This document shows, piece by piece, positions 52,535-61,243 of a stretch of DNA of 64,000 nt. Under the pieces are notes generated by a model. It had not been told where the DNA came from. It worked only from the letters and a program-made list of their open reading frames with translations, and ran no database searches. The stretch's first letter is position 1, and the number at the start of each line of letters is the position of its first letter. The translations under genes were made by a program, and so were the position numbers. This DNA is from Micromonospora sp. NBC_00389 (GTDB taxonomy: Bacteria; Actinomycetota; Actinomycetes; Mycobacteriales; Micromonosporaceae), in NCBI RefSeq assembly GCF_036059255.1, contig NZ_CP107947.1, forward strand, positions 992,001 through 1,056,000, read 5' to 3'.

Positions 52535-53706
52535 ACGACGGCAGCGGCTCCGCCGCCCTCCGCCGACCGCTACGGCTCGGCGTTGTCGCTTCGGTGCTGA
52601 CCGGGGTGCTGCTCCTGCTCTGCTGTACCGGTGGGACCGCGGCCTTCTTCCTCAGTGGGCTCAGCGGCGACGCGGAGGACGGGGACACGCTGGCCAACGA
52701 GGACTGCGGTCCCGTCCGGCCCGTGGACATCACCGGCAGGCTGCCACGGTTCACCGAGTACGGCGACGCCCAGGTCCGTAACGCAGCGATCATCATCAAG
52801 GTCGGCCAGGACATGGGCGTGCCCTCGCGGGGATGGGTGATCGCCCTTGCCACCGCGATGCAGGAGTCCGGCCTGCGCAACCTGGCGAACAGCGGCGTGC
52901 CGGAGTCCCTGGCCCTGCCGCACGAGGGCGTCGGCGCAGACCACGACTCGCTGGGCCTGTTCCAGCAGCGGCCGGGGTGGGGCACGGTCGCCGAGCGGAT
53001 GACCCCCGCGTACACGGCCCGCAAGTTCTACGAGAAGCTCGTCGGGGTACGGGGCTGGCAACGTCGACCGCTGACCGCAGTCGCGCAGCAGGTCCAGATC
53101 AGCGCCTATCCGGACGCCTACGCCAAGCACGAGGAGCTGGCCAGCCGGATCGTGAACGCGCTGTCCGGCGGCGCGGCCCGCACCATCGAAATCAACGGCA
53201 AGGCGGTGTGCGACGCGGCCGAACGCGGTCAGATCGCCGCCTCCGGCTGGACCGCCCCGATCCCTGGTGGGGTCGGCTCCGGCTTCCGGACCGCCCAGCG
53301 GCCCGGCCACAACGGGGTCGACATCGGGGCAGCCAAGGGCACCGAGATCCGGGCTGCTGCCGCTGGTCGGGTACTGGTCTCCCAGTGCGACCCGGACGAC
53401 AGGGGCCGGCTCGACTGCGACGTGGATGGGTACCCCGGCAAGGGCGGCTGCGGCTGGTTCGTCGACCTGCTGCACGCCGGCGGCTACATCACGCGGTACT
53501 GCCACATGGTGGTCCAGCCCCGCGTGCAGCCCAATCAGATCGTGGCGGCCGGCGAGGTGATCGGCCAAGTGGGCAGCAGCGGCAACTCCTCCGGTCCGCA
53601 CCTGCACTTCGAGGTGCACCTACGCAACGACCGGACCAGCCGTGGCGCTATCGACCCGAACCAGTTCATGCGCGGGCGGGGTGCCCCGCTGCGCCGCCCG
53701 GCATGA
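52531..53706 (+). CDS. lysozyme-like and M23 endopeptidase wall hydrolase (VirB1-like)
   Basis: 391 residues; one N-terminal membrane helix. Residues ~70-190 are lysozyme/transglycosylase-like, with the candidate catalytic Glu112 in ALATAMQESGLRN and SLGLFQQRPGWGT. Residues ~245-375 are a LytM/M23 zinc peptidase: His260 and Asp264 in GHNGVDIGA, His357 and His359 in HLHFEVH. Bifunctional hydrolases of this type open the peptidoglycan for secretion channels. ATGA overlap with the VirB8-like gene. Confidence 0.9.
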   Translation: MNDGSGSAALRRPLRLGVVASVLTGVLLLLCCTGGTAAFFLSGLSGDAEDGDTLANEDCGPVRPVDITGRLPRFTEYGDAQVRNAAIIIKVGQDMGVPSRGWVIALATAMQESGLRNLANSGVPESLALPHEGVGADHDSLGLFQQRPGWGTVAERMTPAYTARKFYEKLVGVRGWQRRPLTAVAQQVQISAYPDAYAKHEELASRIVNALSGGAARTIEINGKAVCDAAERGQIAASGWTAPIPGGVGSGFRTAQRPGHNGVDIGAAKGTEIRAAAAGRVLVSQCDPDDRGRLDCDVDGYPGKGGCGWFVDLLHAGGYITRYCHMVVQPRVQPNQIVAAGEVIGQVGSSGNSSGPHLHFEVHLRNDRTSRGAIDPNQFMRGRGAPLRRPA

Positions 53707-53723
53707 GGTCACCGAAGGCATGA
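53703..53723 (+). CDS. 6-residue micro-ORF linking two genes
   Basis: ATG overlaps the hydrolase stop and its TGA overlaps the next ATG, both as ATGA; encodes MRSPKA. Second relay of this kind in the operon. Confidence 0.3.
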   Translation: MRSPKA

Positions 53724-54319
53724 GCGGCCCCCTGCCGGATCCGTTCGCCGACCAGCCTGACTGGGCGCCCCGGCCACCCCGACCACTGGCGATCGTGCCC
53801 GCCACCGAGCGGGTGGACCTGCGCGGACGGCGGGTTCTGGTCGGGCTGCCGGGGCTGGGCTGGCGGGGTGACCTGCGCGCGGACGACCGGGTGGTCCAGG
53901 GAGCCCGGACCTACGTCCCGGTGATCCCTGAGCACGAGTGGTACCGGGCCGAGGCTGAGCAGGTCGAGGTGTTCGCACCACTGGTACCGGTGGATCGGGT
54001 CTGGGTGGAGACGGTCGGCGAGCGGACCGACCCGGACGCCAGTCAAGGCACCGGCATCCGGCTGGTCTCGCTCGACGGCCCGGCCCACCGGTCCCCCACC
54101 CCGGTCTTCGAGGCGGACGCGGTCACCGGGCGTCGGGTGGTACACGTCGAGGACGCCGTGGAGCACCGCGACCTTCGCGCCGTCACCGAGACCTACTCGG
54201 GCGCCGAGGGGGACATCTGTGTCCGGATCACGCCCGAGGTGGAGTGGTACCGCTGGGCCTGGCGTGGCCAGTCACCGACCACCCTGGAGGTTCCGGTCCA
54301 TCTCTTGTGGATCGAGTGA
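53720..54319 (+). CDS. hypothetical soluble protein with internal duplication
   Basis: 199 residues, no membrane helix or signal. Two halves end alike: VPVIPEHEWYRAEAEQVEVFAPLVPVDRVWVE (to ~residue 100) and VRITPEVEWYRWAWRGQSPTTLEVPVHLLWIE at the C-terminus, a repeat of PExEWYR ... VPVxxxWxE. Beta-rich. Last gene of the coupled secretion-like operon, so perhaps a cytosolic accessory or effector-side factor; this is inference from position. No family recognised. Confidence 0.7.
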   Translation: MSGPLPDPFADQPDWAPRPPRPLAIVPATERVDLRGRRVLVGLPGLGWRGDLRADDRVVQGARTYVPVIPEHEWYRAEAEQVEVFAPLVPVDRVWVETVGERTDPDASQGTGIRLVSLDGPAHRSPTPVFEADAVTGRRVVHVEDAVEHRDLRAVTETYSGAEGDICVRITPEVEWYRWAWRGQSPTTLEVPVHLLWIE

Positions 54320-54321
54320 CG

Positions 54322-54879
54322 TCAGCCAGCTCGCGTCCCGCCACAGACCCGCCAACCGTCATCTAGCCGAGTGTCGAACTGCCAGGGCTGTCGGTCACTC
54401 TGGTTGATCCCGTCCACGAGGGCAGAAATAGTCAAGGTGACCTGGACAGCAGCGGAGTTGCCCTGCTTCTGAACGTCAAGGCTTCCCCAACTAACCGAGA
54501 TGGTGACCCCAAACCGCTCTTCACGCGCGAGTAGATCGGCTCGCAGCAAACGGAGCGCCTCCAACTGCACCCCGCTCTGACAGGTGAAGAGGTCGGCTCT
54601 CGTGTCGTTGCGATCCACAAGGAACGCACGTAGGTAGTTGTCCACCACCACGTCCGGGGCGCTGCGGTCCGGGGCGGAGGCGCGGTCGTACAGCACGTAA
54701 CCGGTGATGACAGCGCCGATGGTGAGCAGAGCGAGCACCCCGGCGACCACGGTGAGCACGGTCCGCATCCGGCGGCGTGGCGGCTGAGGCGCCGGCGCGA
54801 CCGGGGCCGGCGGCAGCTGCTCGGACGGCGTCCGCTGGGCCGGTACGCGGGAGACCTGGGAACCGGCGGGGGGCTGCAC
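54322..54879 (-). CDS. membrane-anchored NTF2-like protein
   Basis: 185 residues from the GTG at 54879 (ggagg 8 nt upstream; a GTG three codons earlier has no proper spacing). Pro-rich cytosolic N-terminus, one helix (TVLTVVAGVLALLTIGAVITGYVLY), then an NTF2/Mce-associated-like domain (APDVVVDNYLRAFLVDRNDTRADLFTC) with two Cys. The only minus-strand gene in the block; its stop is 2 bp from the convergent gene. Own promoter at 54895-54923. A second VirB8-type fold next to the operon is noteworthy. Confidence 0.75.
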   Translation of the reverse strand: MQPPAGSQVSRVPAQRTPSEQLPPAPVAPAPQPPRRRMRTVLTVVAGVLALLTIGAVITGYVLYDRASAPDRSAPDVVVDNYLRAFLVDRNDTRADLFTCQSGVQLEALRLLRADLLAREERFGVTISVSWGSLDVQKQGNSAAVQVTLTISALVDGINQSDRQPWQFDTRLDDGWRVCGGTRAG

Positions 54880-54894
54880 TGATTCCACCTCCTG

Positions 54895-54923
54895 AAGCTA
54901 ACGGCTGGACGGCCCGGAGCCAA
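54895..54923 (-). promoter_or_regulatory. promoter of the NTF2-like membrane gene
   Basis: Minus strand TTGGCT (54918-54923), 17-base spacer, TAGCTT (54895-54900). Confidence 0.5.
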
Positions 54924-55083
54924 TGCCTCAGATCCAGCGGATCGTGACGGACCCCTCCCCACTGGTGACATCCCCGACAACACCGGCGCACCGCCGCGGC
55001 ACCTCCCGGAGCAGCGGCCCCGGCTGGGATACCGTCTCTGATCGGAGAGGGGTTGCCAACCTCGGGCAGAGGGGGTGGATGCG

Positions 55084-57636
55084 GTGGCCGGTCCGAAGGC
55101 ACGCACGAACCGCGCCGCAGCCCTGCACCGCCGGGCGGCGGCCGTCGCGACCGCCGCCGCCGGCATCCTCGACGAGACCCGACCTGCTCCGGCCGACCAG
55201 CGCCGCCAGTACGAGGTGGCGGACCGGCTGCGGGTGGTGGCGGCGCGGCTGGCTCCGGGCTGGTCGGGAGCCGCCCTGGACTCGCTCACCGTGGATTTTC
55301 CGGCCGGTGACGGCCCTCCGCCCTTCGTTCGGGTCGGCACGGCGGCACCGCTGGACGACGCCCGTTTCCCCGCGCTGGTGCCGCTGTTCGGCACCGGTCA
55401 CCTGTGCGTGGACACCGACGCCCGGGAGCCGCGGGTGGCGGGGCTGCTGCGGGCCGTGCTGCTGCGGTCGCTGGGCGCGGCGCCGGCGGGTGCCCTGCTG
55501 GTACGCGCGGTGGACGCCACCGGTGCCGTGCTCACCCCGTTCGGGGCGCTGGCCGATGCCGGCCTGCTGCCGCCGCCAGCGGTGGACGTGGCCGGTCTGC
55601 GCGCGGTGCTGACCGAGGCGGAGCAGTGGGTCACCCCGGGGGCGAGCGGGCCACGTCGACACGACCGGACGCTGCTGCTGGTGGTCGCCGCGCTGCCGGA
55701 GCGCACCGGCTCGACCGACCTGGCACGGATCGAGGCGCTGGCCGAGCAGGGGCCGGCCGCCGGGCTGCACCTGGTGGTGGCCGGCTGGCCTCCCGCTGGC
55801 CCGTACGCGGCCCGTCCACCACTACCGCACGCCACTCCGCTGGTGTTGCGCAACGCGTACGCGCTGCTCGCCGATCCACCGGGAGCATCCTTCGCCAGCC
55901 CCGGCACCGATCCGCCGGGCGGGCTGAACTCGCCGGTCTTCGTCGAGGCGGACCCACCGGCCGACGTGGTGGACGCGGTCTGCCGGCGGCTCGCCGCGCA
56001 GGTGGAGGCGGGCTCGCGGTTGGCCCTCGCGGATCTGCTACCGGCGACGGGTGAGCAGCTCTGGGTGTCGGATCCGACGGGCGGGTTGACCACCACGGTC
56101 GGTGACGCCGGGGGCCGGCAGGTGCCGCTGGGCTTCACCGAGCTGACCCCGCACTGGCTGGTGAGCGGCCGTTCCGGAGTGGGTCGCGCCGCGTTCCTGA
56201 CCACCGCGCTGCTCGGGCTGGCGGCCCGGTACGGCCCCGACGACCTGGCGCTCTACCTGGTGGATCTCGGCGATGGCGAGTCCTTCGTGGAGTTTCTCCA
56301 GACCGAGCGGGACCGCTCCTGGATTCCGCAGGTGCGGGCGGCCGCGATGGCCGCCGACCGGGAGTACGTCCGGGACCTGCTCGACCAGTTGACGGCCGAG
56401 GTGCAGCGCCGGGCGGACGCTGGCGGCCGGGCCGGTGGGCAACGCTTCGCGGAGTTGCGCCAGCATCGGCCGCTGCCCCGGATCGTCTGTGTGCTGGACA
56501 ATGTGCCGCTGCTCTTCGCCGAGCGGGACCGGCTGGCCACGGAGATGGCCGCTCAGCTGGACGGGTTGGCCCGCACCGGCCGGGCGTACGGCGTCCACCT
56601 GGTGCTGGCCGGCGCGGGCGAGTTGGGGCTGAGTGGCCGCGCGGACGCCAGGCACCGGGACTCGGTGCTGGGGCAGTTCCCGGTGCGGGTGGCGCTGCCC
56701 GGCGGCAGCCCGGTGCTGGAACCGACCAACGACTCGGCGGCCGGCCTGCCGGTGGGCAGCGCGGTGGTGAACACCGCGGGTGGGCTCGGCGGCCCCCGAG
56801 GGGCGACCCGCGGTCACGAACGGCTGATCCGCCACCCCGACCCGCAGGACCACCCGGAGGTGGTGGAGCGGCTGCGGCACGAGTTGTGGACGGCCCGACC
56901 CGCCGGGTCGGTGCCGCCGGTGGTCTTCGCCGGGTACGCCCGGCCGCTGCTCGGCAACGATCCGCGACACCGGGCGGCGTTGGCCGGGCAGGCACACGGG
57001 CCCGCCGCACTGCTCGGCAGGGCGGTGGACGTGGCCCGTTCGACGGTCGCCGTACCACTTGGTCCGGCTGCCGGGCGCAACCTCGCGGTGCTGGGATCGG
57101 GCTCGGCGGCGGGTGGCCTGCTGGCGACGGCGGCCCGGAGCACCGCCGACCACCATCAGCCGGGCACCGCCCGGTTCCTGGTGGCGGCACCGGACCCGGG
57201 CGCCCGCCCGCTGGCGGAGGCGCTGACCACCGAGCTCGCCGCCCGGCATCCGGCCACCATGGTTGACCTGCCGACGCTGCTCACGGACGCGGACGGGGAG
57301 CTCCCCACCTACCTGGTGGTCTTCGGGCTTGACCGGCCGGGTCCCCGGGAGCTGCCGGTGGACCGGCTGCGCGCACTGCTGCGGGACGGCCCGCCGGCGG
57401 GTCGGCACCTGCTGGGCTGGTGGCGTTCGGTGCCGCCGTTCGCCGCGCTGCTGGAGCCGGACGGCGAGGTGGACAAGCTCGCCGCCGTGGCCGTACTGGA
57501 CGTGCCGGCGGCCCAGCTCACCGCGGTCTTCGGTCGACCGGTGGAGTGGCGGGCCCGCCCCGACCGGGCGGTGCTCTGGGATGGCCTGGATGAACGGGGC
57601 ACGGTCCTGGTGCCGTTCGCCGATGAGGCCGGGTGA
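55084..57636 (+). CDS. FtsK/SpoIIIE/EccC-like protein with degenerate Walker A
   Basis: 850 residues; GTG at 55084 chosen because gaggggg lies 8 nt upstream (a GTG at 55075 abuts it). No membrane helix. The central RecA-like domain has HWLVSGRSGVGRAAFLTTALLG in the Walker A place, with Arg368 and Ala369 instead of Lys-Ser/Thr; Walker B-like RIVCVLDNVPLLF and GRAYGVHLVLAGAGE follow. A second P-loop-like site (LAVLGSGSAAGGLLATAARS) is also degenerate. It may bind partners or nucleotide without hydrolysis, like the degenerate ATPase domains of EccC. A VirD4-type coupling role is possible but unproven. Confidence 0.82.
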   Translation: MAGPKARTNRAAALHRRAAAVATAAAGILDETRPAPADQRRQYEVADRLRVVAARLAPGWSGAALDSLTVDFPAGDGPPPFVRVGTAAPLDDARFPALVPLFGTGHLCVDTDAREPRVAGLLRAVLLRSLGAAPAGALLVRAVDATGAVLTPFGALADAGLLPPPAVDVAGLRAVLTEAEQWVTPGASGPRRHDRTLLLVVAALPERTGSTDLARIEALAEQGPAAGLHLVVAGWPPAGPYAARPPLPHATPLVLRNAYALLADPPGASFASPGTDPPGGLNSPVFVEADPPADVVDAVCRRLAAQVEAGSRLALADLLPATGEQLWVSDPTGGLTTTVGDAGGRQVPLGFTELTPHWLVSGRSGVGRAAFLTTALLGLAARYGPDDLALYLVDLGDGESFVEFLQTERDRSWIPQVRAAAMAADREYVRDLLDQLTAEVQRRADAGGRAGGQRFAELRQHRPLPRIVCVLDNVPLLFAERDRLATEMAAQLDGLARTGRAYGVHLVLAGAGELGLSGRADARHRDSVLGQFPVRVALPGGSPVLEPTNDSAAGLPVGSAVVNTAGGLGGPRGATRGHERLIRHPDPQDHPEVVERLRHELWTARPAGSVPPVVFAGYARPLLGNDPRHRAALAGQAHGPAALLGRAVDVARSTVAVPLGPAAGRNLAVLGSGSAAGGLLATAARSTADHHQPGTARFLVAAPDPGARPLAEALTTELAARHPATMVDLPTLLTDADGELPTYLVVFGLDRPGPRELPVDRLRALLRDGPPAGRHLLGWWRSVPPFAALLEPDGEVDKLAAVAVLDVPAAQLTAVFGRPVEWRARPDRAVLWDGLDERGTVLVPFADEAG

Positions 57637-57664
57637 TCCGGTGGTGCGCGCGGGAGGTGTCGGG

Positions 57665-58411
57665 ATGGGTCCGGACGCGACGGTGACCGGGCCGGGGCGG
57701 CAACGGACCGCCGAGGCAGGCGAGGCCGGGCCGGGGTGGCAACGGACCGCCGAGGCAGGCGAGGCCGGCGCCGAGCCCGCCACGGCCTGGTCGGAGTACC
57801 TCGCGGCCGCCCGGCAGCTGGATGGGGTACGCCGTAGCGCGGCCGCCGCCGCCGGTGAGCAGGCCCGCTCGGCCGAGGCCGCCCGGGAGGAGTTGACGGT
57901 GGTCCGCACCGGGCTGGCGAGTCAGCAGGAGCGGCTGCGTGAGTTGGGCGTACCGGCGATCTCGCTTGTGCCGTCCCCACCGGAGCTGACCGAGGCCGCC
58001 CGCTCGATGGCCGGCGGCCCGGCGGCGGTGCTAGCGGCGCTGCGAGCCGCGCGGGGTCGGGCCGAGGCGGCGGACGCGGCGCTGGCCGCACGCGGCCGGC
58101 TCCGCCCGGGGTCCTGGCCCGCTCGGGCCCGCAACCTCCTGGTGTACCTGCCGCTGGCGCTGCTGGTGCCGCTGATTCAGGTCATGGTGTACGCGGCGAC
58201 CGGCACTGGCGCGGCCACTGTGGCGGCGTTGATCTGTGGGCTGCCGATGCCGGCGGTCGCCTTCGTCGCCGGTTGGGTGGGGATCGGGCGGATGTTCCGG
58301 GCCAGCCCCGGCGAGCGGCTGGACCGCACAGTGCGCTTCGGTGGGCTGGTCTGCCTGGTGCCGGCGGTGCTGGTCACGGCCGGCCTGTTGCTGGCCCTGC
58401 TGGCCGGCTGA
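57665..58411 (+). CDS. coiled-coil membrane protein
   Basis: 248 residues; ggagg 8 nt before the ATG at 57665. N-terminus contains two copies of QRTAEAGEAG from a 39-bp tandem repeat. Residues ~35-150 are helical and Ala/Arg/Glu-rich (coiled coil), followed by three membrane helices (~160-180, 186-206, 225-246). It follows the FtsK-like gene by 28 bp, so the pair may form a membrane-anchored complex. No family recognised. Confidence 0.72.
   Translation: MGPDATVTGPGRQRTAEAGEAGPGWQRTAEAGEAGAEPATAWSEYLAAARQLDGVRRSAAAAAGEQARSAEAAREELTVVRTGLASQQERLRELGVPAISLVPSPPELTEAARSMAGGPAAVLAALRAARGRAEAADAALAARGRLRPGSWPARARNLLVYLPLALLVPLIQVMVYAATGTGAATVAALICGLPMPAVAFVAGWVGIGRMFRASPGERLDRTVRFGGLVCLVPAVLVTAGLLLALLAG
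57687..57768 (+). repeat. 39-bp tandem duplication
   Basis: Two copies, one mismatch (c/t at 57698/57737), in frame, inside the 57665 gene; adds 13 residues. Confidence 0.85.
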
Positions 58412-58472
58412 CCCGCCAGCGGGGCCGGGAAGACGGACTGGTCCGGGAGGACTAGGCGATCTGGGAGACGGA

Positions 58473-58506
58473 ACGGCCGGCCGCCCCGGAAGGGTCGGCC
58501 GGCCGG
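58473..58506. terminator. hairpin between convergent genes
   Basis: acggccggcc / ggccggccg arms, loop of about 13 bases, between the coiled-coil gene and the folE stop. Confidence 0.55.
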
Positions 58507-58520
58507 TGATGCGTCCGGAG

Positions 58521-59138
58521 TCAGCGGGGGATGATCAGCGCCATCGCCTCGGCCCGCGACTTGGAGTCCGTCTGCAGGATGCCGCGCACCGCCGACGTGA
58601 TCGTCTGGGCGCCCGACTTCTGGATGCCCCGCATCGCCATGCACATGTGCTCGCACTCCAGCACGACCACGACGCCACGTGGGGCGAGCTTGTTCATCAG
58701 CAGGTCGGCGACCTGCGAGGTGAGCCGCTCCTGCACCTGCGGCCGGCGGGCGAAGACCTCGACCAGCCGGGCCAGCTTGGACAGGCCGGTGATCCGTCCG
58801 TCCGGGCCGGGGATGTAGCCGATGTGCGCGCTGCCACGGAACGGCAGCAGGTGGTGCTCACAGAGGCTCATCACGTCGATGTCGCGGACGATCACCAGCT
58901 CTTGGTGGTTGGCCTCGAAGGTGGTGCTGAGCACCTGGGCCGGGTCGACGCGCAGGCCGGCGAAGAGCTCGGCGTACGCCCGGGCGACCCGGGCCGGGGT
59001 CTGCTGGAGCCCGTCACGGTCCGGGTCCTCGCCGACCGCGATCAGGATCTCGCGGACCGCCTTCTCGATCCGACCCAGGTCGACCGCGTCCTCGACCGGC
59101 CGGCCGGTCAGCTTGCCGCTGATCAGCCGGGCGGCCAC
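58521..59138 (-). CDS. folE: GTP cyclohydrolase I
   Basis: First step of pterin and folate synthesis from GTP. 205 residues. Zinc and catalytic motifs are present: [13 protein letters not shown] (Cys, His, His) and [13 protein letters not shown] (Cys), with [25 protein letters not shown] between. GTG start; no strong Shine-Dalgarno sequence. Follows ftsH after 83 bp that contain a strong hairpin. In relatives folP follows directly; here the secretion-like block intervenes. Confidence 0.96.
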   Translation of the reverse strand: MAARLISGKLTGRPVEDAVDLGRIEKAVREILIAVGEDPDRDGLQQTPARVARAYAELFAGLRVDPAQVLSTTFEANHQELVIVRDIDVMSLCEHHLLPFRGSAHIGYIPGPDGRITGLSKLARLVEVFARRPQVQERLTSQVADLLMNKLAPRGVVVVLECEHMCMAMRGIQKSGAQTITSAVRGILQTDSKSRAEAMALIIPR

Positions 59139-59178
59139 GTAGTCCAGCCCGTCGTCGCCGTCGGGCTCGGTCGCGGAG

Positions 59179-59210
59179 ACGGCCAGCTCCCGTTTCGGGG
59201 AGCTGGCCGT
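59179..59210 (-). terminator. intercistronic hairpin between ftsH and folE
   Basis: Perfect 13-bp stem (acggccagctccc / gggagctggccgt) with a 6-base loop, 12 bp after the ftsH stop and 41 bp before the folE start. Could be an attenuator, partial terminator or mRNA processing stem. Confidence 0.55.
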
Positions 59211-59221
59211 CGAGTCGCTGC

Positions 59222-61243
59222 TCAGTGCGTACCGTCCGAGTTGTTCGACCCGGCGGAACCGCCGCCGACCGCCGCCTGCGCGCCGTCGGCCTGGGCCTGC
59301 GCCTTGAGCGCGTCCTTCTCCGCCGGGGTGAGCACGGGCGGCTCGGTGGAGGGCTGGCGCTTGCCGAAGCCGTTGTACGGCGCCAGCGGCGGGCGCTTGA
59401 CCACCCGCGAGCAGATCCGGGCCATGTCGGCGGTGGAGAGGGTTTCCTTCTCGATCAGCTCGAGCACGATGCTGTCCAGGACGTCCCGGTACTCGACCAG
59501 AATCTCCCAGGCCTCGTCGTGCGCCAGCTCGACCAGCGCCCGCATCTCGCCGTCGATCTCGGCGGCCACCGAATCCGAGTAGTCCCGCTCGTGGCCCATG
59601 TTGCGGCCGAGGAACGGCTCGTCACCGCTGGTGCCGTACTTGATCGCACCGAGCTTGGAGCTCATGCCGTACTGGGTGATCATCGCGCGGGCCAGTTGGG
59701 TGGCCTTCTCGATGTCGTTGCCAGCACCGGTGGTCGGCTCGTGGAAGACCAGCTCCTCGGCGGCCCGACCGCCCAGCGCGTACGCCAGGGTGTCGATCAT
59801 CTCGGCGCGGGTCTGGGTGTACTTGTCCTCGGTGGGGAGCACCAGGGTGTGGCCCAGCGAACGACCACGGGACAGGATCGTCACCTTGTGCACCGGCGCG
59901 GCGTGCGGCAGCGCCCAGGCGACCAGCGCGTGGCCACCCTCGTGGTACGCGGTGATCTTCTTTTCCTGGTCGCTCATCACCCGGGTCCGCCGCTGCGGAC
60001 CCGCGATCACGCGGTCGATCGACTCTTCGAGCGAGTCGTTGCTGATCGCCCGCTGGTCCTTGCGGGCGGTGAGCAGGGCCGACTCGTTGATCACGTTGGC
60101 CAGGTCGGCACCGCTGAAGCCCGGGGTACGCCGTGCCACCGAGTCGAGGTCGACGTCGGGGGTGAACGGCTTGCCCTTGGCGTGCACCCGCAGGATGGCC
60201 TTGCGGCCCTCCATGTCGGGGGCGTCCACCGGGATCTGCCGGTCGAACCGGCCCGGGCGCAGCAGCGCCGGGTCGAGGATGTCCGGACGGTTGGTGGCCG
60301 CGATCAGGATGACCCCGCCCTTGGTGTCGAAGCCGTCCATCTCGACGAGCAGCTGGTTGAGCGTCTGCTCGCGCTCGTCGTGACCGCCGCCCATGCCGGC
60401 ACCACGGTGTCGGCCGACGGCGTCGATCTCGTCGACGAAGACGATCGCCGGGGCGTTCGCCTTGGCCTGCTCGAACAGGTCACGGACCCGGCTGGCGCCG
60501 ACACCGACGAACATCTCGACGAAGTCGGAGCCGGAGATGGAGTAGAACGGCACCCCGGCCTCGCCGGCGACCGCGCGGGCCAGCAGCGTCTTGCCGGTGC
60601 CGGGCGGGCCGAACAGCAGAACGCCCTTCGGGATCTTGGCACCCAGGGCCTGGTACTTCGCCGGGTTCTGCAGGAAGTCCTTGATCTCGTGCAGCTCCTC
60701 GACAGCCTCCTCGGCACCCGCGACGTCCGCGAAGGTCGTCTTCGGAGTGTCCTTGGTGATCATCTTCGCCTTGGACTTGCCGAAGTTGAGCACCCGGGAG
60801 CCGCCGCCCTGCATCTGCGACATGAAGAACAGCAGCAGGAGCACGAGCAGCGCGATCGGCAGCAGGTTGACCAGCAGGCTCACCCAGATGCTGTCCGACG
60901 AGACCTTGGCGTCGGCCGGGCCGGTGACCCGGTTGGCCGCCTTGGCGTCCAGCACCTCGTTCCAGACCTCGTCACCCACCTGGTACGGGAACTGGGCCTC
61001 GATCTTGTTGGTGTTGGTCTCGCCGAACTTCGTCTTCTGGGCCAGGTCGAGCTGGAGCGTCTGCTCCTTGTCCTGGAAGACAACTTTATTGATCTTGGCG
61101 GTGTGGAGCTGGTCGAGCGCAACGGAAGTGTCCACGCGGTGGTAGCTGGGACCAGCGGTGAACAGCTGACTGAGCACAACGGCGCCGAGGATGACCAGGA
61201 TGATCCAGACCACCGGTCGGCGGAAGAAACGCGTACGTTCCAT
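59222..61243 (-). CDS. ftsH: ATP-dependent zinc metalloprotease FtsH
   Basis: Membrane AAA+ protease for quality control. 673 residues. Two membrane helices ([18 protein letters not shown] and [19 protein letters not shown]) flank an extracytoplasmic domain; AAA+ Walker A GPPGTGKT, Walker [34 protein letters not shown], zinc site HEGGH. The tail after ~630 is disordered, ending GSNNSDGTH. The ATG at 61243 lacks a good Shine-Dalgarno sequence. First gene of ftsH-folE; a 473-bp gap separates it from hpt. Confidence 0.97.
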   Translation of the reverse strand: MERTRFFRRPVVWIILVILGAVVLSQLFTAGPSYHRVDTSVALDQLHTAKINKVVFQDKEQTLQLDLAQKTKFGETNTNKIEAQFPYQVGDEVWNEVLDAKAANRVTGPADAKVSSDSIWVSLLVNLLPIALLVLLLLFFMSQMQGGGSRVLNFGKSKAKMITKDTPKTTFADVAGAEEAVEELHEIKDFLQNPAKYQALGAKIPKGVLLFGPPGTGKTLLARAVAGEAGVPFYSISGSDFVEMFVGVGASRVRDLFEQAKANAPAIVFVDEIDAVGRHRGAGMGGGHDEREQTLNQLLVEMDGFDTKGGVILIAATNRPDILDPALLRPGRFDRQIPVDAPDMEGRKAILRVHAKGKPFTPDVDLDSVARRTPGFSGADLANVINESALLTARKDQRAISNDSLEESIDRVIAGPQRRTRVMSDQEKKITAYHEGGHALVAWALPHAAPVHKVTILSRGRSLGHTLVLPTEDKYTQTRAEMIDTLAYALGGRAAEELVFHEPTTGAGNDIEKATQLARAMITQYGMSSKLGAIKYGTSGDEPFLGRNMGHERDYSDSVAAEIDGEMRALVELAHDEAWEILVEYRDVLDSIVLELIEKETLSTADMARICSRVVKRPPLAPYNGFGKRQPSTEPPVLTPAEKDALKAQAQADGAQAAVGGGSAGSNNSDGTH

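Larger units (their letters stand above)
45644..58411 (+). other. type IV secretion-like gene block inserted between folE and folP
   Basis: About 13 kb, genes nearly all on the plus strand and tightly overlapping, in contrast to the minus-strand fol/ftsH/hpt genes on both sides. Contains VirB4-, VirB6- and VirB8-like proteins, small membrane proteins, a wall hydrolase and a FtsK-like protein. No relaxase, integrase, replication gene, direct-repeat attachment site or transposon end was found. Confidence 0.75.

Noticed and set aside
45644..58411. A complete integrative conjugative element
   Set aside because: No integrase, relaxase, excisionase, replication protein or flanking direct repeats were found; base composition matches the surroundings.
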